Source of the DNA: Adiantum capillus-veneris
Taxonomy: Eukaryota > Streptophyta > Polypodiopsida > Polypodiales > Pteridaceae
Assembly (NCBI GenBank): GCA_014529385.2
Contig: CM043944.1
Location: forward strand, 175,979,240-176,043,239
DNA length: 64,000 nucleotides
Direction: 5' to 3'
Shown here: positions 34,961 to 47,544 of the stretch, in pieces
Position numbering within the stretch: position 1 is the first letter of the stretch
Layout of the letters: each line of letters opens with the position of its first letter
Notes under the pieces: generated by a model
What the model saw: the letters and a program-made list of their open reading frames with translations, nothing else
Told to the model about the DNA's origin: nothing
Databases searched by the model: none
Made by a program: the position numbers and the translations under genes

Positions 34961-36800
34961 GAAAAAGCTTAGGTAGGTGACCGAGACTAGTCCTTGAGGA
35001 TAGGGATTCTTTGGCTTGCCAAGAGTCTCGTTTTACATTTAGATAGGATCAGAGGGTGGAGGACTCCCTAGGTTTTAGAGGGAGTCTAGGGAGCATGTGT
35101 CTTGCCTAGATCCTTCGACTTAGGTAGATTTAGGTAGACTGTGATAGTTTTAGGTATTAGTTGAGTAGAGAGTAGGAGTTGGAGTGGTAGAAGCAGTGAG
35201 AGGAGAGCTTGAGAGTCCGGAGAGTCCAGGAAGCAACCAAAACACCATTATCACCTTTTCACATGATGAGTAGGAGTAGAGTAAGTAGGACATCATGATT
35301 CAGGATCTAGAGCACTTCATGCATGTATACTTGCTTGTTAGATTCATCACAAGGTTGTAAAAGACGCAAAAGTGTGTTTGAAAGCTGAAGTAAAGTCCAA
35401 AAGTTACTTTGAGTGTTTCTGATAGAGCTGTAGAGCATCAGGAGCATTTCTGTCCAGAATTTTTTTTAAATTTTAAGCCAGGAGATATCCTACGCGTAGG
35501 ATGTCTACAAGCCAATCTGGTGGGAATTTTGGGATTTTGAGTTGGCAAATGTGTTCAGAAGGTAGGTTTTACCCTATTTTACCTGGAAAGTGGAAATTTG
35601 ACCATATCTTGACAGGATAAGGCCAGATAGACAGAAATTGCCAGACATCCTACCCAAATTGTACCAAAGCATTATTTTAAGACCAAAACCATAGGATGGC
35701 TACATGAGCATGATCTGCATGATATATTGAGTGACTGAGAGAGGTTTCATCTCACTTGGGTGAGAAAATTGGGTTCTAAGAAGACTTTAGCCCTTTTGAG
35801 TGAAAAAAGGCTAGAACAGCTAAAATTGGGGACTTTTGAAATCCAAACCAAAATTTAAGCATACCACTGAGTTGCTGACATCAAGGGGAAGCTGTGGTGC
35901 AAGACTGGGGTCAAACATACCAAAAAGACATCCTACGAGTAGGATGTCATCTGTGTGATTTTGCACCCCAAACCTAATTTTGAGCATACCAAAGTGATCA
36001 GCACCTCAAGAGGAGTCTGTGCTTTGCATTTGAAGCCATTCAGACCAAAAAGACATGCTACGCGTAGAATGTCTAAAGCAAGAAATTGAATCCAGATATT
36101 GATTGTAGGCATAACAAGGTGCTGTATAGCCTGGGGCAAGCCTCCTAGTCAATTTTGGTCCAATTTGGAGTTGATTAGATTGATCAGACCAGTAGCAGGC
36201 TGTCGAAACAAATTTCTGATCCATTGACCAACTTATAGGTGTCCAAATCAAAAAGTAAAAAGAGCTGTGGACTCAGCACATCAAGGGGAATCCATATTGA
36301 AAAAATCCAGGCAAAACAAAGCAGGAGACATCCTACGTGTAGGATGTCTACTGGGGCTTAGTGAAGAGAAGCTTTGGCTGAGCTTATACAGTGAGGTTCC
36401 ATTTGGCTTAAGGGTTCTAGAACTTCTTTCAGAAGAGAATTTGGACCTTGTTTGACCTTTTGACGAAGCAAAGATAGAATTAAAACTTTTTAGGTAAATT
36501 GACCAACATCCGAGGGAAGTACAGTTCCAGATTAGTAGACCTAATCCAAAACATCAACAGTGTATAAAATATAGTAGTGGTTGAGGTTAACTCTCCAGTT
36601 ATACCAATCATTACTAAGATAACCTCTAGCGGTTAAATGCTTTGATTCGATTGCCGAAATTAAACGCTTGTGTACATGTATATTCAGCAGCAAAGCAAGA
36701 AGTTGTGCGAAGACTGATCCTTTGCCAGGTGAGTGGTTGGATTTGTAATAAATTGCATTGCTAAGTTTGATGAATTTAAGATCAGGAAGATACATTTTTA
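34961..36800 (+). other. Element A leader with palindromes
   Basis: Long non-coding leader. It carries four of the palindromes (about 35487, 35927, 36051 and 36327) and no convincing coding frame. Confidence 0.6.
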
Positions 36801-36936
36801 GAGACCAAAAGGGGCAGGTGACCAAGGTAGCTTAGTATCCACCGAGGAGAGTGTAACTCAGGCAAGGCTAGATCCACTAGCACCGATTATTGAGGATGGT
36901 AGTGATACTGACACTTCATCAGACAAATCCTTCTTC

Positions 36937-38775
36937 ATGATGGGTAGTCAACATCCAGAAGGATTCACCTATGACGGACAAGTGCCCGGAGGAAGCACCT
37001 CCCTAAATCCTTTGAATGATTCCAAGTTCACTGTGATCTTCTTAGAAGGGACAAACTCGAGGGGAGCCGTTGTTTATTTTGACTATCGAGGACGCAAGTG
37101 TATTTGTATTGAAGAAAGGCCTGCTTAGAGACTGGAGATAATTCGAGTTTATGATGATGGAGATAGATTCCGAGACGAAAAGGGGAACCACTATCTGATA
37201 GTTAGTAACCCTGAATATTACAAAAGATATGGAGATAACGTGGCGAAGGAGAAAATGGTTTCAAAAACTCAAGAACCACCGCCAAACATTGATCGACCTG
37301 GAGCAATTTTTATGTATGATAAGAAAACAACCAGGGTTTCAACTTATAATGAGAATGTGGGAATTTACAAGCATGAGAGCGAGGGAATAGTCTCTTACTT
37401 TCGCTGCAAAGAACCATACCCAAATGAGTTAAGCAAAGACAAGGTTCTTTACTTATTCTCTTATGAAATTTCTATGGGGAAGGATATCATTTTTGTTGAT
37501 AGGTATGGTCGAGAATACCAACGTATTCTCCGAGAGAAGGTAGAAAAGGCAACCATTCCAGGAGCATCAACATATCAGCTTGTAGAGGAAGTGCTGAAAA
37601 AGATTAACGTTTACGCCAAACCCCAGGCTAAACATCCCAAGTGGTGTGCTATTGAACAAAAATGGACAAACCATGGGACGGAGGAATGTTATTATAACAA
37701 GGGATATGTGAGAGAGAGACCTTATGCTCCCCAAGCTCAGGTAGCTTCTCCTCAAGTTCCACCAATGACTAGGTATCAAGCACGCAACCTACCAGGACCT
37801 ATAGGTGTAGGAAGACCACAACCAGTGTTGGGGCAACAACCACCCCTACCAGGATTACAACCAGTCGGCATAAGATACACACCAACCATAACCGAATCAA
37901 AAGAGAAGGCTTTGGTGCCTATGCATGCATATTATGAAGATCCCAGTGGATATGTGGCAAATCCTATCTATTATCCACTGGAAGAACCTTCAACACCAGA
38001 ACCATGGAGCATGATGGGAGGTGCAAGACCAGCAAAAGCTGCGCACGCAGTAGGAGAAGGAAGATATAGCTTGGATGAATGAACATTGTTGTTCATAGCC
38101 AACGGAGGCATGGGCGGGAAGAGACATTCATACCAACAAAGAGGAGCTCAAGGAGCACCTCAACAGCCTAAAGGACCCTGTTACAAGTGTGGTGGAGACC
38201 ATTGGCTAAGAGACTGTCCTCATGGTGAAATCATTAGAGTCAACGCATATTGCACCGAATGTGGAGTTACTCATTTGATTCCTGATTGCCCTAAGAACCC
38301 CAGCAAAGGAGCAAAAACTACCTTGAACATGCTGGAAGCAGTACCTTCCAGTGGAGGGTCGGAGAACGAGACAATCATACCTATTTAGGCAGTGACACAA
38401 GCCCAAGCTCAAAGAATAACAAACGAACCCATAATTGAAGAGCCAAAAATCGATGCCCCAAGTTCAGAAACAAAAAATCAGAGAAGCACTTAGAAAGCTA
38501 GAAAAGTGCGTATGAGAGCCAGGAAAGAACGAGAGCAAACGGCTCTATCCAAGGAGTTAAAACACACAAAGGATATATTAGAGCGGTTAGAGGATCTAAC
38601 TAGCCTAAGCTCACACACTGCGGCAACCATAGCACCCAAGGAAATAGCAGAACCCAAAAGTGCAAGATCAAGAGGATCAATACTGGCAGACAAGTTAAAT
38701 GAGCAGTTAGATTCACTTCTAAAAGCTTATGAAGCCAGACTCAAAAAGAACCAACCCAAGAGCAAAGATGGATGA
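36937..38775 (+). pseudogene. Element A gag with zinc knuckles
   Basis: One reading frame spans the region but carries TAG (37126), TGA (38080), TAG (38386) and TAG (about 38491). The capsid-like part includes KVLYLFSYEISMGKDIIFVD, and a Pro/Gln-rich stretch follows. Two zinc knuckles then come: CYKCGGDHWLRDC (CX2CX4HX4C) and a shorter CTECGVTHLIPDC. A coiled, Lys/Glu-rich segment ends it. Gag would package the element's RNA. Three of the four stops could come from CAG and one from CGA by C-to-T change. Confidence 0.75.
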
Positions 38776-38987
38776 CTTATCCATATGTTGAAATAGAAAA
38801 ACAGAGGTTGGAAATGTGTCGAAAGATGATTGAAACAGCTCAATCTTTGATAAGAAACCCGCTTGGTAAACCTGCAAATTGGCATGAAGTACCAGCTCCA
38901 ACCCCTATCAAACCAGCTTTAGAGGAACAAGTAGAAACGAAGAAAAGAATCACGAATGCCTATTAGTCTAGGGGAGAACCTATCATA

Positions 38988-39900
38988 GTGCCAAACACAA
39001 CAGATGAGGCAAGTGAGGGGTTCCAACCTAAAACATTGGCAGAGATGGGTAAGGATTGTAACGGTCTAGATGATTTGTGGAAGCAAATCTGTGAGGCCAA
39101 CGAAGCTAACAGGGTGAGTCACCACATGAACAACACGAGAAAAGAGAAAATTGAGATCTTACCTCCCATTGAAGAATTTGAGGCAAGATCACAAGTGAAC
39201 TTTGATATACATTCACAAGGGGGAGACCAGGGATTAATTAGTTCGGGGAACAGCCAACCAAACTCGTTGAAAACTCTACCCTCTTACCTAGGAGAGTATG
39301 AATCCAAGACTGAGGTGAGAGCAATCCCATCTCAAATACTTTCTTCCAACAGAGTGATGGATTCACAAGGGTTGATTGAGTTATTGTCCACCCCGGTGGC
39401 ATGCACAATCACATTAGTTGAACTCCTAAGGTTACGACCAAACATGTGGACCACAGTAGGCAAATGCCTAGAAAAATTTGGAGTGAAAGATCCCACCTCA
39501 AAGCTTCAAGAAGGGATCAGAGAATTGGACAGGCCTCAACTAAACACTAGGCCAGTACCATTAAACAAGGTTGGAGAATATTGCGAGGGAGAAGATGGAA
39601 ACACCACGCTACCAGTAGAATTCCAAGGAGTAGTTTCCAAAGCTATTCTTGACAGTGGAGTAGGAGTTTCTATCGCCACCAAGGAAATCTAGAAAAAATG
39701 GGGAAAACCAGCTTTGAGAGCTACCAGAATGAAATTGCAATTAGCAGATGGGTTCATGGAGAAGTCTCTAGGACTCTTAGAAAAAGTGATTGTCACCTCA
39801 TGCGGAATCGAGTATGAGCATACATTTGCAATAGTCGATTTCAACAAAAAGAACAATTACGAGATCATGTTGGGAAGACCATTCATGAGATAATTAAAGA
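38988..39900 (+). pseudogene. Element A protease region
   Basis: The frame leads to VVSKAILDSGVGVSIATKEI with the D-S-G catalytic triad of a retropepsin, then a TAG at 39690. Reading on in phase gives LQLADGF and YEIMLGRPFM, which fit the flap and the ILGRxF-like closing motif. A TAA follows near 39892. Confidence 0.65.
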
Positions 39901-39989
39901 TGGTCCAGGATTGGGGTTAGGACCACATATACCTCAGACATGGCGGGACGACAACCAAAATACACCTAAAAGACCATAGTTACAAGGAT

Positions 39990-40712
39990 GTGAACCAGAC
40001 ACCAGTGGAAGAGTTTGATTCAGCTACAGTCGCAGGATCGGCACTCCCAGCATGGTTAGGACAACAAAAGGAGCTATGGATGTGCGGAGCTTCACATTGT
40101 GGGAGCTTAAAAAGAGAGGAATGCATCTTAGAAAGAGCGATTGAGGACAAGGATTATATTCAGAAACCTTTTCCTGAAGATTCCTTGGAACCTCTGGAAT
40201 GGGAACACATACTGGCAACATTGGATGTCTGTACCATTACAGATAGTCCAACAACAAAATTTTGCGATAAGGATGGCTATGATGTGCTACCCTATAACAT
40301 GGTAAGCCTTATACCAGGAGGAGATGAGATGGTAGAACCACAAGAACAAGAAGAGTTTTATAACTCCTTTGAGCATCTGGAGGTAAATAACGATGCAGAT
40401 AATGAGTGTTCAGATAACGCAAGTGAGCGTGGGGAGAAAACAGAGAATATCAAGTTTTATGATTTTGCCAATCAGCACCCTAGACGCCAAGAACGCTATA
40501 GGAGAAAACGAGAAAAAAACAAAGCGAGAGAGAACCTGATGCCCAGGATAAAAGATAAAACTCACTATTTAATGCTTGTCAAAGCAGAGGATTGTGTAAA
40601 AGATCAAATATCAGGAAGATTCTCAAAAGTTCAAAGGGAAGGAATGCGAGAGGAAATAAGACAAGTACGGAAAGCTAAAACCGGAACAAAATCACAAAAA
40701 TCTCAAAAATAA
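39990..40712 (+). pseudogene. Element A pro-RT spacer frame
   Basis: An open frame of 240 codons, acidic then strongly Lys/Arg-rich (RRKREKNKARENLMPR). No domain recognised. It lies in the same phase as the protease and RT blocks and is probably part of the polyprotein linker. Confidence 0.5.
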
Positions 40713-41039
40713 AAAAAAAGAAACAACAAAAGACCCAGGGTGGACCAAACTGGAGCGTAAAAAGAAATACCAAGAACTAAAACGTTCTTTACGAGAGGTA
40801 TGGACTACTAAGGGAGATAGTGATGGTAAGGGGTCAGAAAAAGAAAACATGAATGTACCATCACACTATTGAAAATTCACCATCCAGGACAGAAAAATCA
40901 TAATGACACCACCACTTAGGAAAAGAACAAACCAGGAATTTTACGATGGGCCAGAGAATGCAAAATGGATAGACCTCTTTGAACCAAGTGAGAAGCCTCA
41001 ACCAGTCTATATAGCAAAACTGATTTAGAGCCTGAAGAA

Positions 41040-42393
41040 GAAGAACGGCTAACACAACTTCTCAAGAAGTATAAAGATGTGTTTGCATGGTCCTACAAAG
41101 ACCTCAAAGGAGTTGATCCATCGATATGTCAACATACAATTCCTTTGAAATCAGATGCCAAACCTAGCAAACAGCATCCGTATACATATAATGACACATT
41201 TTCTAAACGAATCAAAGAGGAGATTGACAAGATGATGGATGTTGAATTCATCTATGAAATCGAACATACAAATTGGGTGTCACCCATTGTGGTTGTCCCC
41301 AAAAAGAACGAAAAACTGCGAGTGTGTGTAAACCTCAAAAAGGTAAATGCAGCCACCATAAGGGATAATTATCCCTTACCAATCACAGAACATGTAATTG
41401 CGATGTTTCAGGATATAACCAACTGGAAATTGCAATAGAGGATCGACACAAGAAAGAGTTTGCTACAAAATGGGGAATATATGCGTATCGGGTTATGTCT
41501 TTTGGCTTAACTAATGCCCCAGCTACCTTTCAAAGGTTAATGACGCACGCGTTCAAAGAATACCTGAGAATATTCTTAGAAATATACATGGATGATCTTT
41601 GTGTACACTCTCTTCTACGAGAGGAACATATTGACCATTTGCAAAAGGTATTTGAAAAATGCAGAACATATCGAATCTGTCTTAACACGAAAAAGTGTAT
41701 TTTCATGGTTAGGCAAGGCCGCATCTTAGGACACATTGTCTCAAGAAATGGCATAACCACAGACCTATAAAAAATCAAGGTCATAGTAGACCTGCCCAGG
41801 CCTACTAATGCAAAACAAGTGCAATCCTTCATGGGACACTGCGGATATTATCGAAGATTCATATATATGCATGCAGTCATCACACAACCTCTGTATCGTT
41901 TGTTAGTCAGTTTTGACTGGACTGAGGAGTGTGAAACTTCATTCAAAAAGATGAAGGAAAACCTTGTATCCGCACCTATACTTAAAGCACCGGATTGGGA
42001 AAAGATATTCCATGTTCACATTGATGCATCTGCATATGCAATCGGGGGTATTCTGGCTCAACCTGGAGACGGACAATGGATTTTCGAGTTTGTTATGCAA
42101 GCCGACAGTTAAATAGTGCGGAAAAGAACTACACAACCACCGAAAGGGAGGGGTTAGGAATGATTTATGCTGTAAAGAAATTTCGTCATTATTTACTCAC
42201 AAAAAAATTTGTGTTCTTTAAAGATCATCAAGATCTTTTGTATTTGGTAAATAAACCATGCAATACAGGGATAATTGTACGCTGGTTTATTATATTGCTA
42301 GAGTTTGATTTCACAGTGGTGGTCAAAAAGGGTAAAACTGGGCGGATCATCTTTCAAGGCTACACAACGGGGAAGCTCCTGAAGAGTTTGTAA
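41040..42393 (+). pseudogene. Element A reverse transcriptase and RNase H
   Basis: KKYKDVFAWSYKDLKGVDP begins the domain. WVSPIVVVPKKNEKLRVCVN, FGLTNAPATFQRLM and the catalytic YMDDL follow, then the LGHIVSRNGI and FMGHCGYYRRFI segments. RNase H has HVHIDASAYAIGGIL, TTEREGLGMIYAVKKFRHYL and HQDLLYLVN. It is broken by a TAG (41436), a frame change near 41440-41490, a TAA at 41768 and another shift near 42070. The end of RNase H runs straight into the integrase zinc finger, so the linker is deleted. Normal role: copying the element RNA into DNA. Confidence 0.85.
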
Positions 42394-43454
42394 AGCGTTG
42401 TGACGCATGTCAGCGCACCAAGGTGCCGATAAAGAGAGATGAGATGCCACTACGGCCAATGATGGCAACAAGGGCATTTGCAAAATGGGGCATTGATTTT
42501 GTAGGACCTATTTCACCCCCTGCATATCGCACCCATACCCAATATATCATTGTGGCTACGGACTATCTCACGAAATGGGCGGAAGCCAAGGCAACACAAA
42601 AAGTTGATGCACGAACCACTGCGCAATTTTTGTATGAGAATGTCTTTGTACGATACGGATTACCAATAGAAATTGTCAGTGATCAAGGAACACATTTTCT
42701 TAATGAAGTCATTGAATATCTGCTGAAGGAGTTCATGGTCATACATAGAAAATCTGCTCCATATCATCCACATGCAAATAGACAAGTGGAGGCCACAAAT
42801 AAAACACTATGCACGGTTCTCACTAAAATTGTATCAGAGTCGAGAATAGACTGGGATCAGCAGCTACACTCAACACTATGGGCATACACGGTAGCTTACA
42901 AAACATCAATAGGAACGACACCGTACAACATGGTGTTTGGTCTAAATGCTATATTACCCATAGAGTTTTTAATCCCAACTCTACGAGTAGAGAAACACTT
43001 AGAATGGACATGACATGAGATCTCTTCAAGAATAGATGATCTTGAAAAGCTAGATGAACTTCGCTTAAGAGCTGTAGCTTCGACCTATGCTAAAAAGAGA
43101 AGACAGAAGGAGTTTTTTGACAAGCATGTGCGCACGAAAGATTTCAAAACAGGTGATTATGTACTTGTTTATACCTTGAAGCAACATGCCAAGAAACTTA
43201 AAAAGCGAGGGATGGGACCCTTTGTGATTAGTGACCTATCACAAAGCGGAGCTGTCAAGCTTGCTACATTAGTAGGAGAAGAAATGTCAATTTGGATTAG
43301 TGGGTGTTGCTTAAAGAAATATCATTTACCACTAACACAGGATATGCTTCAACAAATCCATCAAGAAAAACAACGGAAGAAGGAGAAACAGAGGATACGA
43401 GAAGAAGCTCAAGAAGAAGCAAAAGAACGCATTGCAAAACGAAGGCTTCTATGA
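42360..43454 (+). pseudogene. Element A integrase
   Basis: Only the second half of the HHCC finger remains (EEFVKRCDACQRTK, in another frame). The catalytic core is well kept: KWGIDFVGP (first D), EIVSDQGTHF (second D) and ANRQVEATNK (E). The C-terminal part has KTGDYVLVYT and a GPFVI segment of the GPY/F type. A TGA at 43011 splits it. No chromodomain is seen. Confidence 0.85.
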
Positions 43455-43478
43455 CAACAACAACAATCTGGATCACCG

Positions 43479-44393
43479 TTGCGAATCAATGCCATTCGAC
43501 TAACAAATTTTGATGAAGACATAGTGGAGCCAATAATTGCAGTCAAAGTGGGTAGCAATCAAGTTGAATCGACGGCATTTCTTGATTCTGGAGCTCAAGC
43601 AAATCTGATCTCTTACAGATTATACAAACAGCTCAGGCCCATAGGTCAACTTCATCTTACTCCACAAGTGCTAGAAAGTAGTACATCACATTCGCTAAAA
43701 ACATTGGGCTGGACTATATTGTATGTACAAGTACATCAATATATCTACCCACACAAGTTTTATGTGGTCAAGGATGAAAGCACACAACACCCCATGTTGT
43801 TGGGACAATCTTGGCAAAAAGAGTACAATGTGCAGATAGATTGTAATGCGAATGCAGTCAAAATTCAGCATGCACAAGAACAACAGGTGGTAGCCTTTGC
43901 TCAGCAACCCCAGAATAATCAGCTACTGCTGCCAACAATGCAATCACTGGATAAAAATCCAAAAGGAAGGGTGCCACCAAAGAACAACATGATACCCAAG
44001 GCTAACAGACAGGGAACTGCCAACCATGTTCACTACAGGTATAGAAAGTCACCAACCGCAGTGAAGAGATCAGAGTTAGCAACACGAGAAAAACAGGTAT
44101 GGGTACGGAAGGATAGAAATGACATGGCAGACAAACAACAATACAACAGAGGAATTCAACAAAAACAGATAGTTCAACCAAAAACCAAGGGAGTAAAACA
44201 GATATGGATCCAAAAGAAAATGCTCAGCAACAACTCAAATACAACTCGCATCTGGATCCCGAAATCGAAGCAAAAGGAACTCCCTTCAGTACAAGCAACA
44301 TCGAAAGGCAGAAAGTTGCATATGAAACCAACAAACCGACTTATGTGGATGTCAATCAGCAACAAAAAATTGCAAACAAGGAAGAAGCAATAA
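43479..44393 (+). CDS. Element A post-integrase frame with a second retropepsin-like domain
   Basis: An open frame of 304 codons follows the integrase. Residues near 25-125 contain VESTAFLDSGAQANLIS and, about 80 residues on, HPMLLGQSWQKEYNVQID. The D-S-G-A core and closing LLG motif match retropepsin-like folds. The rest is Gln/Lys/Asn-rich and basic, with no domain. It stops just before the SINE, which overlaps its stop with the target duplication. A second DSG domain after integrase is unusual, since the normal one lies before RT. It could be a captured protease-like domain or a duplicated piece of a related element. Confidence 0.65.
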   Translation: MRINAIRLTNFDEDIVEPIIAVKVGSNQVESTAFLDSGAQANLISYRLYKQLRPIGQLHLTPQVLESSTSHSLKTLGWTILYVQVHQYIYPHKFYVVKDESTQHPMLLGQSWQKEYNVQIDCNANAVKIQHAQEQQVVAFAQQPQNNQLLLPTMQSLDKNPKGRVPPKNNMIPKANRQGTANHVHYRYRKSPTAVKRSELATREKQVWVRKDRNDMADKQQYNRGIQQKQIVQPKTKGVKQIWIQKKMLSNNSNTTRIWIPKSKQKELPSVQATSKGRKLHMKPTNRLMWMSISNKKLQTRKKQ

Positions 44394-44403
44394 ACCTACA
44401 AAG

Positions 44404-44670
44404 AAAGCAAAAAAACGTCAACGAAAGCTGGCTCAGTTGGTAGAGCAAGAGCCCCTTGTGTCAAAGGTCTTGGGCTCAAACCCCCTTGACAGCTCGTATG
44501 ACATGTAGCCGTTAGGGGCTGTTCCCCTAGTCCAAATGATGGATTGGCCACCCTAACCCGGCTGGGATGACTCACCTTAAGAGTCGGATTGCCTCCACCT
44601 ACGGGGGTTGGGTGTGTGTGTTGTAATTTCAAAGTTCTACTCTCTCAAAAAAAGAAGAAGAAAAAAAAAA
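44404..44670 (+). mobile_element. tRNA-derived SINE
   Basis: TGGCTCAGTTGGTAGAGCA at about 44429-44447 is a polymerase III A box, and GGTCTTGGGCTCAAACCC at about 44466 fits a B box. The element ends in an A-rich tail (44645-44670). AAACCTACAAAGA flanks it at 44392-44404 and 44669-44681 as the target duplication. About 20 bases (AAGCAAAAAAACGTCAACGA) lie between the left duplication and the tRNA-like start. Confidence 0.8.
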
Positions 44671-46640
44671 ACCTACAAAGATCGGCAAGGCAATGCTACA
44701 CATGGAAAGCAAAAGAGACAAAGTCTAAGGCCAATTCCGCCACGAAAATTCTCTCCAAGGAGACGACTACGGCCATATCGACAGTAGCGGCAAAGCAAGC
44801 GACTTTTGCAAGAAAGACAATCAAACAAAGAGCAGTAGAGTTACAACTTTTACTTGCAAAGAAAACAGGAAACCTCGACGGCGAATGCCAATAAGAATCT
44901 TGCTTATACCCTTTTCTTGCACAACATTAATTTTTCCAGGCATTGACCGAGTATGCATAAAATAGGGCCACATTACACGGCCAAGCATTAGGACAATTTT
45001 TTCAACCCATGCACGGCACATACACCAAGGCGATACCTTGTCGTCCGGGAGGACTCCGGCTAGGAGGGAGGGAGGCATTCTCAAATGCGGACCCAATGGC
45101 AGAAAGAGCAAAAAAGGGCATGTTTTTCGACTATTTTAAGGGTTGTTGTTTGATTGTGAAATTTTCTGGACTAACCCAAGTACATGCCCTTACACAGCAT
45201 AAATCTACAGGTATATGGGGCCAAACACCAAATCAAGCCCCTAGGTGTGTGTATATAAGTAGAAATAGCCATTTTTTGGGAAAAATATTGGTAAAACGGA
45301 GAAATTCGGCCATACAAATTGCATGTGAGTGTATATAATGTTTTGCGGTGATGTTTTTGATTTATTATGATTTTTGGGGATTTTATGGGTTTGATTTTCT
45401 ATTTTTCTTTTAATTTTGCTAATTTTCAGCAGAAAAACTTCAAAAATACAAAAAGCAGGTGAAAAATGCTCGTAATGAAAAACAAAAAATACGGGGATGA
45501 TCGGTGGATATAGGACAACCTATGGTACAATGGGGGTGCAATTATGAGAGTGGAGCAAAAAGCATGTTTTGACTAGATTTTGACCGAAACATCAAATTTC
45601 TTGGAAACTAGGCAAATGGAGTCCAAATCAAGAAATTTTTGAGCCTAAACCGCATCTCGCAAGGAGTTGGGAGCACATGTCAAATTTCATGAAAAGTGGT
45701 TCAGGGACCTCCATTATAAGAAATTTTCACTCCATTTTTAGCTCATTTCCACTATTGACCTTTGAGAGAGAGCTCCTGCCACCTAGAGCGAACGGAACTC
45801 CCAGGAGCTTCTACGACGCGCACGACTACCCGACGGGCTTCATACATGAGAGGTAGGCTCACCACCTTGAGCTTTTCGCGCATGTTTGTCGTTTTGTCGC
45901 AAAAACTAGCGTAGGGTTCACACAGAAAGCAGGCAATAGAGACCTACAAGTAGAAGTGGCCACCTAACGGCTAACCCAAAAGCAATGAAACTTCATCGGA
46001 AGTTTACCCTAGCATAGGAGACCAATCTTGGATGTCCAAAGGTAGTAGAAAACCATTTGGAAAAACCCTAATTCCTAGAGCCCCGCAAGAGGCTACCAAA
46101 TAGGAAATTGGCGGAGAGGCATCCAAATGCTACCAAAACTAATGGGTAGGAGCATCTCGACATGCTCGACGAGTCTATGTAGCCCACATGACCAAAAGGT
46201 GACCCGAAGCGGCACTAAACTTCAGAAACGGCATCAGACACACAAAGCGTCAAATAGCTCTCGCGGCCAAACCGCATGTCCGTTTGCCACCAAACTTCAC
46301 GAGCGGGTTTCCTAGACAATCAACAACCAAGTCCTATGGTGGTAGACCACCACAAGTCATCGAAGATATATAAACGCAACCACGGGTGCTTCTAGAGCGA
46401 CAAATTGCCAAACGAAGCTCCGGAAAAGTCAAAGTCGACCAAAACCATACGGCAAGGATCCCCAAGGGATCAGGAAGCTATGGAGACCAACATCAAGAAA
46501 TTTCATCGCTGAAAAGCACTCCAAAAGTTAGAAAACGGCTCGGAGGCTCTGAAATCCACAAAGGGAGTTATTTTCTATCTATTTGACTTTTTCGTTGAAA
46601 TTAGGCTTAAAAGGGACTAAGGGCAGGCACTAGTAGCAGT
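44671..46640 (+). other. Element A non-coding interior
   Basis: No frame with a recognisable domain. Several short frames begin with internal ATGs but look random. Confidence 0.4.
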
Positions 46641-47541
46641 TTCCATAAAAAATTCATCAGGAGACATCCTACGCATAGGATGTCTCAAGGCCATTTTTGG
46701 GCACAAAACCCAACATTTTGCATTGCACAAAGTTTCTAAATAGCCTTTACATGCTAGCCATCAAGTTTCATCACATTTGGACCAAAATTGACCTCATATG
46801 CACCAAAAAAATGCAAAGTTAGGACATAGAGCCAATAATGGGCCATAGACCTACCAAAACTTGTCCAAATCACATGAAACTTGCACAACACATTCATGAG
46901 CACATTGCCAACCAATTCTGTGTGGTCACCTGAAAAAAATGATGAAGTACACATCCTACGCGTAGGATGTCTATTTGGCATTTTTGGCCTACAGAGGGTG
47001 TTTTTCCATTCCAGATCTTTTTATATCACCTTCAAGAGCTCATATATCAAGTTTGAAGCCATTCTAATCATTTTTGACCCCAACACCTCCAAGATACACT
47101 TTTTGAGCCCAAAATCACTACACATGGTCTTACCAACATCAATTCTTGTCCAAATCAAAATCCAAGAGCATGGCCATGTTCCACATACCAAGTACTACCC
47201 ACAGAACAAATCCCAAGAAATTTTGATGAAAAAGTCATCCTACGTGTAGGATGTCTCTAGCTCATTTTTGACCTTCTATACAAAAAATGACATCATGGGA
47301 GCCATTACCATGGTGCAAGGAGCCCATTATCAATTTTCAACCCATTTGGATATCATTTGCCACCTGTTCTGGACATCCTACCCAATTTGTGAGCCTAAAG
47401 CCTGAATCTGCCCAGAAATGCACTTTTTTGATGCCCAAACCCAATTCCAATCATATAGCCATGTTGCACAAGCCAAGGGCCACCAGCATGTCAAGTATCA
47501 CCAAAATGTGATGAAAAAAGACATCCTACGCGTAGGATGTC
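46640..47541 (+). repeat. About 287-bp degenerate tandem units, each with a palindrome
   Basis: Palindromes at 46661, 46951, 47236 and 47520 are almost evenly spaced. The DNA between them shares phrases such as TTTTTGGCC, CATTTGGA and CAAATC in the same order. The block ends three bases before the start of the next large frame (47545). Confidence 0.65.
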
Positions 47542-47544
47542 TAG

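Larger units (their letters stand above)
35485..47541. repeat. Eight dispersed palindromes around ACATCCTACGCGTAGGATGT
   Basis: Copies lie at 35487-35502, 35927-35948, 36051-36074, 36327-36348, 46661-46686, 46951-46970, 47236-47253 and 47520-47541. Most are perfect or one-mismatch inverted repeats of 16-26 bp with centre CGCG, CGTG, CGAG or CGCA. Half copies occur in both LTRs (34579, 51594) and at 35645 and 47371 (ACATCCTACCC). The last four full copies are spaced 290, 285 and 284 bp. All are in non-coding leaders: before gag, and before the large 3' frame at 47545. Confidence 0.85.

Noticed and set aside
44429-44500. A tRNA gene
   Set aside because: A and B boxes are present, but no paired acceptor stem was found. 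The A-rich tail and target duplication show a SINE.
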